A DNA stretch of 64,000 nt, from NCBI RefSeq assembly GCF_016862975.1, contig NZ_BONZ01000049.1, forward strand, positions 122,497-186,496, in the 5' to 3' direction. Position 1 is the first letter of the stretch. The number at the start of each line of letters is the position of its first letter. Positions 9,076 through 16,982 of this stretch are shown here, one piece after another. The position numbers and the translations under genes were made by a program. The notes under the pieces were generated by a model. The model made no database searches. It saw only the letters and a list, made by a program, of their open reading frames with translations, and had not been told where the DNA came from. Source of the DNA: Rugosimonospora africana (GTDB taxonomy: Bacteria; Actinomycetota; Actinomycetes; Mycobacteriales; Micromonosporaceae).

Positions 9076-9918
9076 GTGACCAACGTTCTCCCGGCGCCGC
9101 GCCGCCGCAGCGAGCTGACCGACTTCCTGCGCGCCCGGCGTGCCCGGCTGTCGCCGCAGGATGTCGGACTGGCGCCCGGGCTGCGCCGGCGGACCGCCGG
9201 CCTGCGCCGGGAGGAGGTGGCGCAGCTCGCCGGGGTGGGGGTCACCTGGTACACGTGGCTGGAACAGGGCCGGCCGATCAACGCCAGTGTGCAGGTACTT
9301 GACGCGGTCGCCCGTACCCTGCGCCTCGACGACGTCGAACGAGCCCACCTGTACCGGCTGGCCGACGTTCCCGCCCTGGCGCCGGACCCCGAGGTGAGCG
9401 GAGTACCCGCGGCGGTGCAGGAGATCCTCGACTCGCTCGGCCAACTGCCCGGCATGGTGATCAACGCCCGGTACGACGTGATCGCGAACAACCGGGCACA
9501 CGCGAACCTGATCCGCGACTGGCACAGCGTCCCCTGCGAGGCGCGCAACGTCCTCTGGTGCTGCTTCTCCGATCCCGAGGTGAGCACTCGCTTCCCCAAC
9601 TTCGAGGACGAGGCGCCGCACATGGTCGCCACGCTGCGCGGGTTCTCCGCGCAGCACCTCGATGAGCCCGGCTGGACCGATTTCATCTCCCGGCTCTCCG
9701 CGCGCAGCGCGACCTTCGCCAGCCTCTGGGAGCGGCACGACGTGGCGACCCCGGGTGTGCGGGTGAAGCACTTCCGGCATCCGGTCGTCGGCGACCTGCG
9801 CTTCACCTCGACCAGCATGGCCGTCCTCGGCACGCCGGAGCACCGGCTGGTGGTCTACACCCCGCACGACGAGCAGACCCGGGCGAAGCTACCGCTGCCC
9901 GGACCAGCGGGTTCTTGA
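9076..9918 (+). CDS. XRE family regulator with MmyB-like C-terminal domain
   Basis: A 280-residue transcription factor. The N-terminal helix-turn-helix (about 12-85) has the family-typical LSPQDVGLAPGLRRRTAGLR followed by REEVAQLAGVGVTWYTWLEQG. The C-terminal part (about 105-270) is the MmyB-like domain, thought to bind a small lipid-like ligand, recognisable from YDVIANNRAHANLI and WERHDVATPGVRVKHFRHPVVGDL. GTG start at 9076. In actinomycetes such regulators usually control an adjacent short-chain dehydrogenase; none is next to it here, so its target is unknown. Confidence 0.9.
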   Translation: MTNVLPAPRRRSELTDFLRARRARLSPQDVGLAPGLRRRTAGLRREEVAQLAGVGVTWYTWLEQGRPINASVQVLDAVARTLRLDDVERAHLYRLADVPALAPDPEVSGVPAAVQEILDSLGQLPGMVINARYDVIANNRAHANLIRDWHSVPCEARNVLWCCFSDPEVSTRFPNFEDEAPHMVATLRGFSAQHLDEPGWTDFISRLSARSATFASLWERHDVATPGVRVKHFRHPVVGDLRFTSTSMAVLGTPEHRLVVYTPHDEQTRAKLPLPGPAGS

Positions 9919-9982
9919 GGCGAGCATTCCCGGTCCCGGCGCGGGGCTTCCCAGTGGCCCCGTCCTGGCTCATCCTGGACAC

Positions 9983-10300
9983 GTGGGCGAGATGATTCCG
10001 ATGCCGCGCGTCAGTGAGCTGTTCACCGATGTGCGGGGCGATGACCGGACCATGCGGATCACCCTCCACCCGGAGCGGCCCGGGCGTCCCGCCGCCGTCG
10101 TGGTGTCGGTGTGGATGGGTCCGGTGTGCCGCGCATCGTTCCGCATGGACCCAGAGGACCTGGACCGGTTGATGGCGACGCTCGCCGAGTCGAAGACGGC
10201 GCTCCGAGCGGCCCCGACAGCGCCGGGTTCCGCGGACTCGGTCGTCGCCGCCGTCCTCGACGCTGGCACCCCGCCTTCGGCGACCGGTCTGGTCGCGTAG
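9983..10300 (+). CDS. Hypothetical protein, 105 residues
   Basis: A small cytoplasmic protein of unrecognised family. It starts at GTG 9983 (MGEMIPMPRVSELFTDV). A plausible alpha/beta pattern follows in MRITLHPERPGRPAAVVVSVW and MDPEDLDRLMATLAESKTAL, ending in an Ala/Pro-rich tail. Codon positions show the strong third-position GC of neighbouring genes, supporting a real gene. It lies 41 bp before a monooxygenase-like gene and may be in the same transcript. Confidence 0.6.
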   Translation: MGEMIPMPRVSELFTDVRGDDRTMRITLHPERPGRPAAVVVSVWMGPVCRASFRMDPEDLDRLMATLAESKTALRAAPTAPGSADSVVAAVLDAGTPPSATGLVA

Positions 10301-10341
10301 CCTCCGGTCGCGTAGCCGAGGAATCGTCGAGGGGGCCGGAC

Positions 10342-10674
10342 ATGATCTTCATCACCGCGAAGTTCCGGGTACTGCCGGAGCACGCCGACCAGTGGCCGCA
10401 GATCGCCGGCGAGTTCACCCGGGCGACCCGGGGCGAGGCCGGGTGCCTGTGGTTCGACTGGTCGCGCAGCATCGACGATCCGCACGAGTACGTGCTGGTC
10501 GAGGCGTTCCGTGACGGCGACGCCGGTGCGGCACACGTCCAGTCGGCGCACTTCAAGGCGGCGCAGGAGACACTGCCGCAGTACCTGGCCGAGACGCCCC
10601 GGATCGTCAACACGACGGTCCCGCAGGACGACTGGTCCGAACTCGGCGAGCTGGCGGTGCCGGACCGCGGCTGA
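10342..10674 (+). CDS. Antibiotic biosynthesis monooxygenase (ABM) domain protein
   Basis: A 110-residue single-domain ABM protein of the small dimeric ferredoxin-like type, in which cofactor-free quinol or polyketide monooxygenases occur. The fold signature is MIFITAKFRVLPEHADQWPQ, then GCLWFDWSRSIDDPHEYVLVEAF, then HVQSAHFKAAQETLPQYL. ATG 10342 is the natural start because homology begins there; longer frames upstream only overlap the previous gene. The substrate is unknown. Convergent with the TetR gene after 45 bp. Confidence 0.85.
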   Translation: MIFITAKFRVLPEHADQWPQIAGEFTRATRGEAGCLWFDWSRSIDDPHEYVLVEAFRDGDAGAAHVQSAHFKAAQETLPQYLAETPRIVNTTVPQDDWSELGELAVPDRG

Positions 10675-10719
10675 CCCGGCTGACCGGGCTGACCGGGCCG
10701 ACCCGGTTCGCTTGGGCGG

Positions 10720-11346
10720 CTATCCGGGCAGCTGGGCGGCGATACCCGCGACGATGATGGTCAGCCCGAGGTCGAAGTGCTCCACCGGATGCGGGGCACT
10801 CAGATCCTCGGCCGCCGCCAGCAAACTGGGATGGTGGCTCGGGTCCAGGGCCGCGGCCAGCCGCGCGCGGGCGGTCGCGCCACCGTCCGGCAGGGCGGCG
10901 GCGAGCTGCTCCTCGGTGGTGTGCCCGACCACGTAGTACGTGAGGGTGTCGGTGGCCCAGCTCGCCGCGTGCGGGCTCAGCCCCGCCCGGATCAACAGGC
11001 CGACCATCGTCTCGCCGTACGCGAGCGCATTGGGCAGCGGGAAGAACGCGGAGGCGAACAGCCGGGCACCGTCGCGGCGGGACAGCAGCGCCCGACGCAG
11101 CCGGTGAGCCAGCTGGGTGACCCGCTGGTCCCAGGCGGCCGTGGCGTCGAGGTCGTCGGTCACCCCGGCCAGCATGGCGTCGGCCATCGCCTCCAGCAGC
11201 GCCTGCTTGCTCTTGAAGTGCCAGTACGTCGCGCCGTTCTGCACGCCCAGGGCGGTGGCGAGCCCGCGCATGGTGAGCTTGTCCAGGCCGACCTCGTCGA
11301 GCAGGTCGAGCGCGGCGGCGCGCACCTCGGTGCCGCTGAGCCTCAT
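10720..11346 (-). CDS. TetR family transcriptional repressor
   Basis: A 208-residue TetR protein. The N-terminal helix-turn-helix is at about 5-50 (LTMRGLATALGVQNGATYWHF, with the conserved K after it), followed by a TetR_C-type all-helical ligand domain similar to the classical tetracycline repressor group. It is transcribed divergently from a zinc-binding-type quinone oxidoreductase. The 108-bp gap holds two TTCAAC-N3-GTTGAA palindromes, very likely its operators, so it should control itself and the oxidoreductase. The inducer is unknown. Confidence 0.92.
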   Translation of the reverse strand: MRLSGTEVRAAALDLLDEVGLDKLTMRGLATALGVQNGATYWHFKSKQALLEAMADAMLAGVTDDLDATAAWDQRVTQLAHRLRRALLSRRDGARLFASAFFPLPNALAYGETMVGLLIRAGLSPHAASWATDTLTYYVVGHTTEEQLAAALPDGGATARARLAAALDPSHHPSLLAAAEDLSAPHPVEHFDLGLTIIVAGIAAQLPG

Positions 11347-11395
11347 GGTCGCCTCCCGGAATCACGTTGACCCACTGGATCATTGTGCCGCATAC

Positions 11396-11426
11396 TTCAA
11401 CACTGTTGAAGTTCAACGGCGTTGAA
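11396..11426. promoter_or_regulatory. Twin TetR operators
   Basis: Two 15-bp palindromes of the form TTCAAC-N3-GTTGAA lie at 11396-11410 and 11412-11426, centres 16 bp apart, between the divergent TetR (start 11346) and oxidoreductase (start 11455) genes. The arrangement fits two repressor dimers on neighbouring helical faces. Confidence 0.8.
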
Positions 11427-11454
11427 GTTGACGCCGGGCGCGAGGAGGTGGGGC

Positions 11455-12435
11455 GTGCGAGCGGTTCGATTCGACGGGTACGGGGGGCCCGAGGTGCTGA
11501 CGGTGGGGGAGGTGCCGGTACCCAGGCCGGGCGACGGGGAGGTGCTCATCGAGGTCGGGGCGGCGGGCGTCACCCTGCCGATCGTGCGGCTCACGCGTGG
11601 CGGCCCGGATGGCGGCGTACCGCTGCCTCATGTGCCGGGCGGCGAGGTGGCCGGCCGGATCGTGCGACTCGGCAGCGGAGTGCCGGAGCGGCCCGGGACC
11701 GGGTGGCAGGTCGGCCAGCGAGTCACCGGCCTCGCGTTCAGCGGCGCGTACGCGCAGTTCGCCGCCGTACCGGTGGAGTTTCTGGACCGGGTACCGGACG
11801 GTGTCGACGACGCCGACGCGGTGGCACTGGTACGCAGCGGGCACGTGGCATCCGCCGCGCTGCACCTCGCCGGGCTCCGCGAGGGGGAGAGCGAAGGGGA
11901 GCGGGTCCTGGTGACGTCGGCGGCCGGCGGGGTCGGGCACCTCGCCGTACAGCTGGCCCGGGCGCTGGGCGCCGGACGGGTCGTGGCGGCGATCGGGGGC
12001 GGCAGTGCGAAGAAGGAGTTCCTGCGCGGGCTCGGCGCGGACCGGATCGTCACGTACGCCGAGGCTCGGGCCGGCCTGGACGAGTCGTTCGACGTCGTCC
12101 TCGACGGCACCGGGGCAGACGTGCAGGACAGCTGCCTGGCGGCCCTCGCCCCGCTGGGCAGGCTGGTCTCCTTCAACGCGACCGGTGGCAAGGTGGACGT
12201 CAACGAGTTGCGGATGACCGCCCGGACGGTCATCGGGCTGGCCATGCGGCACTTCGCCGAGCACCGGCGGGACGTGTACGACCGGCACGGGCAACGGCTG
12301 TGGGAGCTGCTGGCAAGCGGCGCGGTGCGCCCGGCGATCCACGCCGTGCTGCCACTGGAACAGGCCGCCGACGCGTACCGCGTCATCGAGGCCAGGGCCA
12401 ACCTGGGGAAGATCGTGCTGAATCCGATGGCCTAG
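11455..12435 (+). CDS. NADPH:quinone oxidoreductase-like MDR family protein
   Basis: A 326-residue medium-chain reductase. The N-terminal GroES-like half begins VRAVRFDGYGGPEVLTVGEVP, and the Rossmann half carries VLVTSAAGGVGHLAVQLARALGA with the AAGGVG nucleotide loop. Zinc-ligand cysteines of alcohol dehydrogenases are absent, so quinone or enone reduction with NADPH is more likely. I chose GTG 11455, preceded by GAGGAGG; an upstream in-frame ATG would lie within the operator. Divergent from and probably repressed by the TetR protein. Confidence 0.9.
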   Translation: MRAVRFDGYGGPEVLTVGEVPVPRPGDGEVLIEVGAAGVTLPIVRLTRGGPDGGVPLPHVPGGEVAGRIVRLGSGVPERPGTGWQVGQRVTGLAFSGAYAQFAAVPVEFLDRVPDGVDDADAVALVRSGHVASAALHLAGLREGESEGERVLVTSAAGGVGHLAVQLARALGAGRVVAAIGGGSAKKEFLRGLGADRIVTYAEARAGLDESFDVVLDGTGADVQDSCLAALAPLGRLVSFNATGGKVDVNELRMTARTVIGLAMRHFAEHRRDVYDRHGQRLWELLASGAVRPAIHAVLPLEQAADAYRVIEARANLGKIVLNPMA

Positions 12436-12440
12436 GGCCG

Positions 12441-12478
12441 GGGCCCGGCGTCCGCCCGTGGGGGCAGGCGCCGGGCCC
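12441..12478. terminator. Bidirectional terminator hairpin
   Basis: GGGCCCGGCG (12441-12450) pairs perfectly with CGCCGGGCCC (12469-12478) around an 18-nt loop with its own small stem. It sits between the convergent oxidoreductase and zinc-ribbon genes. Confidence 0.65.
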
Positions 12479-12497
12479 GTCGCGGTAGGCGTCGCGG

Positions 12498-12887
12498 TCA
12501 GCCGGCCGGCCGCTCCGGTGCCGCGGTCAGGTCCTTGACCAGATCCGTGTCCGGGTCGGGGGCCGCGTGACGGGCTGCCCGCTCCATGATGAGCTGGCCG
12601 AAGACCCCGTTGGGACGCTGGCAGTCGGCGCACATCAGGTTGCTGTCCAGCCGCCTGCCGCCACAGTGCTCGCAGCGGCCGTTGTCGCGCGGATCGTGGT
12701 ATTCGCGCAGCGCCATGATGAGGGACACCGCGACGGAACCGCTGAGCGACAGGCTCGCCTCGCCGCCGTCGATGCTCACCGAGACGCTGGCGACCGCCGG
12801 CCCGTCGGGTACCGGGGCGACGGCCTCGATGCGCTCCACGAACTCGCGTAGCGCGGTCACCAGTTCGTACCCGACCGGGGACGTCAC
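12498..12887 (-). CDS. Hypothetical zinc-ribbon protein
   Basis: A 129-residue protein, not recognised. The N-terminal 70 residues look like an alpha/beta domain (VTALREFVERIEAVAPVPDG, then SVSVSIDGGEASLSLSG). A CxxC-x11-CxxC ribbon follows (CEHCGGRRLDSNLMCADC), which should bind one zinc ion. The GTG start overlaps the TGA stop of the LLM oxidoreductase by 4 bases (12884-12887), so translation is probably coupled to that enzyme. Confidence 0.65.
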   Translation of the reverse strand: MTSPVGYELVTALREFVERIEAVAPVPDGPAVASVSVSIDGGEASLSLSGSVAVSLIMALREYHDPRDNGRCEHCGGRRLDSNLMCADCQRPNGVFGQLIMERAARHAAPDPDTDLVKDLTAAPERPAG

Positions 12888-13816
12888 GACTCGTCCGGGA
12901 ACTGGGTGGCCACCTGCTCGGCGATCACGTCGAGGTGGTCGAGGTCGGAGATGTCGAGGATCTGGAGGAACAGCCGGGTCGTGCCGGCCTCGGCGAACGC
13001 CCCGATCTGATCGACCACCTGGCTGGGAGTGCCGGACAGCGGCGGGGTCCGGCCGATCCGCTCGGACCGGCGGCGCGCCTCTTCCTCGGTACGCCCGACG
13101 GTGATCGTCTGGGCGGCGGACAGCACCGGGGCGATCCGGCCGGACGCGCTGCGGTCGCACTCCTCGCACGCCGCGGCGACCCGCGCGAACGCCGCGCGGG
13201 TCTGCTCCAGCGTGCCGAACGCCACGTTGAACTCGTCGGCGAACCGGGCGGCCAGCGCGGGCGTCCGCCTCGGCCCGTGCCCGCCCACGATGATCGGCGG
13301 CCCACCGGCCTGTACCGGCTTGGGCAACGCCGGCGAGTCGGCCAGGTTGTAGTGCTTGCCCTGGAACGAGAAGCGCTCACCGACCGGGGTCTGCCACAGC
13401 CCGGTGACGATGGCCAGCTGCTCCTCCAGCCGGTCGAAGCGCTCGCGCAGCGGCGGGAACGGAATGCCGTACGCGGTGTGCTCCGCCTCGAACCAGCCGG
13501 CGCCGAGCCCCAGTTCCACCCGTCCGCCGCTCATCTGGTCGGCCTGCGCGACGGTGATCGCCAGCGGCCCCGGCAGGCGGAACGTCGCCGAGGTGACGAG
13601 CGTTCCGAGCCGGATCCTGGACGTCTGGTCGGCGATGGCCGCCAGCGTCGCCCAGGCGTCGGTGGGCCCGGGCATGCCGTCGCCCGCGCCCATCGACAGA
13701 AAGTGGTCGGACCGGAAGAAGCCGTCGAAGCCCAACTCCTCGGCGTGGCGCGCGATCCGGAGCTGGTCGGCGTAGGTCGCGCCCTGCTGAGGTTCGATGA
13801 AGATAACCATGCGCAT
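12884..13816 (-). CDS. LLM class F420-dependent oxidoreductase
   Basis: A 310-residue luciferase-like TIM-barrel enzyme, probably using reduced F420 like most actinobacterial members. Recognised by EELGFDGFFRSDHFLSMG at the N-terminus, RIRLGTLVTSATFRLPGPLA in the middle, GRVELGLGAGWFEAEHTAYGIPFP, and PIIVGGHGPRRTPALAARFAD near residue 180. The substrate cannot be deduced. It is upstream of and overlaps the zinc-ribbon gene, and lies 33 bp downstream of the GAPDH paralogue's stop-side neighbour on the same strand, so one transcript is possible. Confidence 0.9.
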   Translation of the reverse strand: MRMVIFIEPQQGATYADQLRIARHAEELGFDGFFRSDHFLSMGAGDGMPGPTDAWATLAAIADQTSRIRLGTLVTSATFRLPGPLAITVAQADQMSGGRVELGLGAGWFEAEHTAYGIPFPPLRERFDRLEEQLAIVTGLWQTPVGERFSFQGKHYNLADSPALPKPVQAGGPPIIVGGHGPRRTPALAARFADEFNVAFGTLEQTRAAFARVAAACEECDRSASGRIAPVLSAAQTITVGRTEEEARRRSERIGRTPPLSGTPSQVVDQIGAFAEAGTTRLFLQILDISDLDHLDVIAEQVATQFPDES

Positions 13817-13849
13817 GGAGCTACCTTGTCACGCCCGCCGGACGGTGCG

Positions 13850-14905
13850 TCAGGGACCTGCGGGAACCGCCAGCGCGTGAGGACGCTCGCCCGGCGTCGG
13901 GTGGCCACCGACGAGCCCGATGACGTCGGCCAGCCGGTTGGCGAACCCCCACTCGTTGTCGTACCAGCCGATCACCTTCACGGTGTTGCCGACCACGGTG
14001 GTGAACTCGGCGTCGACGATGCACGACTCGGTCCGGCCGATGATGTCCGAGGAGACGATCTCCTCCTCGGTGTAGCCCAGGTATCCCTTGAGGCTGCCTT
14101 CCGCGGCCGCGGCGAGCGCGGCGTTGACCTCCTTCGCGGTGGTCCGCCGGTCGACCTGCAGGTCGAGGTCCGCGACGCACCCGATGATCGCCGGTACCCG
14201 CACGTGCAGCCCCGCGATCCTGCCGGCCAGCTCCGGGAACGTGCTGGACAGCGCGTGGATCGAGCCGGGCTTGAGCCGGGCCGGGATCAGGTTCACCGTG
14301 GCTGCCCGACCCATCCGCAGGTCCCAGTGCGGCGCGTCATGCAGCGAGCTCTTTGTCGGGTCGAAGGCGTGCACCGTGGTCAGCATCCCGCCGCGCAGGC
14401 CGAGGCTCTGCCGCAGGGCGGCGATGATCGGTGCGGCGGCACTGCTGGTGCAGCACGCGGGCGAGATGATCCGGTGCCGCGCCGGATCGAAGTCGGCCTC
14501 GTTGACGCCCATCAGGATGGTCACGTCCGGGTCGACCGTCGCGGTGGACACGACCACCCGCCCGGCGCCGGCGTCCAGGTGCCGGCGCGCCTGATCCGCC
14601 GAGAAGAATCGGCCGGTGGCCTCCAGGACGACATCGACGCCGAGGTCACCCCAGGGGACGTCGCCGGCCTGTGGACGGCGGAAGGACGCGATCGAATGGT
14701 GGTCGACGATGATGGCGCCGTCGTCGACCGCCACGTCGGCGTCCAGCGGGCCGCGCACCGAGTCGTACCGCAGCAGGTGCGCCTGTGCACGGGGTTCCGC
14801 AATGTCGTTGATCGCGACTACGTCGATTTCCCGCCGATTCCGGCACACTCGCCAAAATGAGCGACCGATTCGACCGATTCCGTTGATTCCAACGCGAATA
14901 GTCAT
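13850..14905 (-). CDS. Glyceraldehyde-3-phosphate dehydrogenase paralogue with altered active-site motif
   Basis: A 351-residue GAPDH-family protein. The NAD-binding start is MTIRVGINGIGRIGRSFWR, the catalytic histidine follows TTVHAFDP, and the C-terminal WYDNEWGFANRLADVI is intact. The nearly invariant SNASCTTNC motif is replaced by SPACCTSSA at residues 148-156. Catalytic Cys152 is kept, while Asn149, Ser151, Thr154, Asn155 and Cys156 are all changed. It also has a 15-20 residue Pro/Ala-rich tail. It is therefore probably not the housekeeping glycolytic enzyme and may act on another aldehyde or have lost activity. ATG 14905 is chosen because the conserved N-terminus begins there. Confidence 0.87.
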   Translation of the reverse strand: MTIRVGINGIGRIGRSFWRVCRNRREIDVVAINDIAEPRAQAHLLRYDSVRGPLDADVAVDDGAIIVDHHSIASFRRPQAGDVPWGDLGVDVVLEATGRFFSADQARRHLDAGAGRVVVSTATVDPDVTILMGVNEADFDPARHRIISPACCTSSAAAPIIAALRQSLGLRGGMLTTVHAFDPTKSSLHDAPHWDLRMGRAATVNLIPARLKPGSIHALSSTFPELAGRIAGLHVRVPAIIGCVADLDLQVDRRTTAKEVNAALAAAAEGSLKGYLGYTEEEIVSSDIIGRTESCIVDAEFTTVVGNTVKVIGWYDNEWGFANRLADVIGLVGGHPTPGERPHALAVPAGP

Positions 14906-15106
14906 GGCATCCCTGCTCCCCCACCTGAGCATCAGATTCGTTCACCGAGCCTAATCGATGACGGAAGCGCAACGGGATGGCGAAAATTAGCCGTTCAGAC
15001 AGGCAAATAGACGAATAGTTGCGTTATTTGTTTAGTCGACCATTCCGGAGACGGTCATCGATACGATCCCGCTGGCCGGATCCGCCGCGGGACAGTGGAA
15101 GCGCCG

Positions 15107-15871
15107 TCAGTGCACCGAGAAGCCGCCGTCGATGAAAATGGTCTGTCCGGTGACGTGTGCGGCGCCGGCCGAGGCGAGGAACACCGCCGCCGCGGCGAAG
15201 TCGTCGGGTTCCCCGTTGCGGCCGACCATGGTGCGCTCGGCCATCGCCCGCGCGCGTTCCGGGTCGGCGAAGATGGCCTCGGTCATCGCGGTGTGCACCA
15301 CGCCGGGGGAGATGGCGTTGCAGCAGACGCCGTGACGCGACCACGCCTCCGCCTGACTGCGGATCAGTCCGGCCGCGCCGGCTTTGGAGGCGCCGTACCC
15401 ACCGCTGTTGCCGTAGGCGCGGACCGCCTGCTGCGAGGTCACAGTGATGATGCGGCCGAACCCGCGGGCCGCCATGCCCGGACCGAAGTGCTGACCCAGC
15501 AGGTACGGCGCGGTGAGGTTGACCGCCATCGTGCGGTCCCAGTCCGCCGTGGACAGCTCGGCGAGCGGCGGTCGGATGTTCACGCCGGCCGCGTTGACCA
15601 GGATGTCCACCCGCGGAACCCGGGCGGTCAACTCGTCGATCGCGGCCCGGTCGGCCAGGTCCACGGAGAACTGGTGGGCGCTCACGCCCTCGGCGGTCAG
15701 CTCCGCCGCCGTACGCGCGAGTGCCTCTTCGTCGCGTGCCACCAGGATCAGCTCGGCACCCGCCCGGCCGAGCGCCGCGGCGATGGCCCGGCCGATGCCG
15801 GCGTTGCCTCCGGTCACCATCGCGAGCCGGCCGGTCAGGCCGAACAGGCGCTCCAGGTACTCATCGATCAC
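15107..15871 (-). CDS. Short-chain dehydrogenase/reductase
   Basis: A 254-residue classical SDR. It has the cofactor loop TGGNAGIGRA, the NAAG motif (DILVNAAGVN), a catalytic Ser in ITVTSQQ, the YGASK active-site motif, and the usual C-terminal GQTIFIDGGFSVH. Related enzymes oxidise sugar acids or polyols such as gluconate. The GTG start at 15871 gives the normal family N-terminus (VIDEYLERLFGLTGRLAMVTGG); the longer open frame upstream is Pro/Arg-rich and not expected to be translated. A 201-bp AT-richer gap separates it from the GAPDH paralogue downstream, which probably has its own promoter there. Confidence 0.92.
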   Translation of the reverse strand: MIDEYLERLFGLTGRLAMVTGGNAGIGRAIAAALGRAGAELILVARDEEALARTAAELTAEGVSAHQFSVDLADRAAIDELTARVPRVDILVNAAGVNIRPPLAELSTADWDRTMAVNLTAPYLLGQHFGPGMAARGFGRIITVTSQQAVRAYGNSGGYGASKAGAAGLIRSQAEAWSRHGVCCNAISPGVVHTAMTEAIFADPERARAMAERTMVGRNGEPDDFAAAAVFLASAGAAHVTGQTIFIDGGFSVH

Positions 15872-15945
15872 GGCATGATTGTCGCGCCCGGCCCGCGGCC
15901 GTCGCGGTGATGGCCCCGGCATGGTGAGCGCCGCCACCGGTACGG

Positions 15946-16116
15946 CTACTCCTCGGCCACCCGTACCGGTCGGTGGGGGCCGGGCCGGGCACCGGTGGGG
16001 CGCGAGCCGACCGGTCGGGTACCGGACGGGTGGGTACCCGCCCACCGGCACGCCAGGCACACTCCGCGCCGGGTCTCGACCTGTGTCGTACCGCGGTCTA
16101 GGTTGTGCTCAGACAT
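15946..16116 (-). CDS. Small hypothetical protein, 56 residues, with CxxC
   Basis: A short frame starting at ATG 16116 with GAGGGAG upstream. It reads MSEHNLDRGTTQVETRRG and then CLACRWAGTHPSGTRP before an Arg/Pro-rich tail. The good ribosome site and CxxC followed by a histidine suggest a small zinc-binding protein, but I do not recognise a family. It lies downstream of the primase-like gene on the same strand. Confidence 0.4.
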   Translation of the reverse strand: MSEHNLDRGTTQVETRRGVCLACRWAGTHPSGTRPVGSRPTGARPGPHRPVRVAEE

Positions 16117-16193
16117 GTCGGACTCCCTCGCCACCCCGACTAACGACCGCGAGACCGGCCGGTCGCTGCCGTGCGAGGTGGACGGCGCGTCGT

Positions 16194-16799
16194 TCACGCC
16201 GCTACGCGGATCCGGGTGTAGGGCGGGGGGTGTCCCAGCGCCGGCAGCACGTCGACGAGCGCGGCCTGCACGCGGACGGCGTCCGGCAGCCGCCACTGCG
16301 CGTCGGTCGGCGATACCACCCAGCGGATCCGTCCGCCCGGTTCCCGGGTCGGCGGCGCGGGGACCCACGATCCCGGTCCGTGCAGCACGACGTCGGTGCG
16401 CCCGGCGAGGTCGGGGCACAGGTCGGAGCCGGGCCGGACCGGGATCATCCAGCGTCCCGCCGAGGTCACCGCGACCGGCCCACCGCACGCGGCCTGCGCG
16501 ATGGTCGCTGCCGGGCAGGCCGACACCTCCAGTACGTCGAAGGTCAGGCCGGTGGGGAGAAGTACGGAGAACGGGCGCCGTGACCACCACGTGCCCACCA
16601 CGTCCGGCTGGTGGGAGACGAGGTCGGGACGTTCCGGCCGGGCCGGGTGGCAGGCGACGGTGCGGCATCCGGATCCACAGCAGTACCGGCCCCGGGCCAG
16701 GTAGGCCCCGGGCAGCACGTCCCAGCCGTGCGCCGCGTAGGCCAGCGCCGCACTCTTCAGGCGCACCCGTTCGAACTCGCCGCGGAATCGTATCCGCAT
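16194..16799 (-). CDS. Prim-Pol (bifunctional DNA primase/polymerase)-like protein
   Basis: A 201-residue protein resembling short actinobacterial stand-alone members of the bifunctional primase/polymerase N-terminal family. Recognisable are AALAYAAHGWDVLPGAYL near the start, the Cys/His cluster CCGSGCRTVACHPARP at about 35-55, and TGLTFDVLEVSA, which corresponds to the usual FDVLDVP strand. The helicase part of plasmid and phage Prim-Pols is absent and not every catalytic acidic residue is evident, so a DNA-synthesis role is uncertain. ATG 16799 has GAGGAGG upstream. Divergent from the XRE-TPR gene. Confidence 0.65.
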   Translation of the reverse strand: MRIRFRGEFERVRLKSAALAYAAHGWDVLPGAYLARGRYCCGSGCRTVACHPARPERPDLVSHQPDVVGTWWSRRPFSVLLPTGLTFDVLEVSACPAATIAQAACGGPVAVTSAGRWMIPVRPGSDLCPDLAGRTDVVLHGPGSWVPAPPTREPGGRIRWVVSPTDAQWRLPDAVRVQAALVDVLPALGHPPPYTRIRVAA

Positions 16800-16982
16800 C
16801 GTTACCCCTCCTCGCAATTGATCGCCGTCACCTGAACGGTCGATCGGTCGTTGCGGCAGGCAAAGAGCACTTTGAATGTTGCACTGAAAGGTATGGGCAG
16901 CGGCCCGTGATTAGGCGCACTCGCAGTGCGACCCGGGGGCAACCGGTTTGCGAGCCGGCCGGGCGAGGGGAGGGCAGCGAGC

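Noticed and set aside
16194..16799. Prim-Pol-like gene as a sign of a second integrated plasmid
   Set aside because: Short stand-alone members are common chromosomal genes in actinomycetes, and no integrase, Rep or att repeats are nearby.
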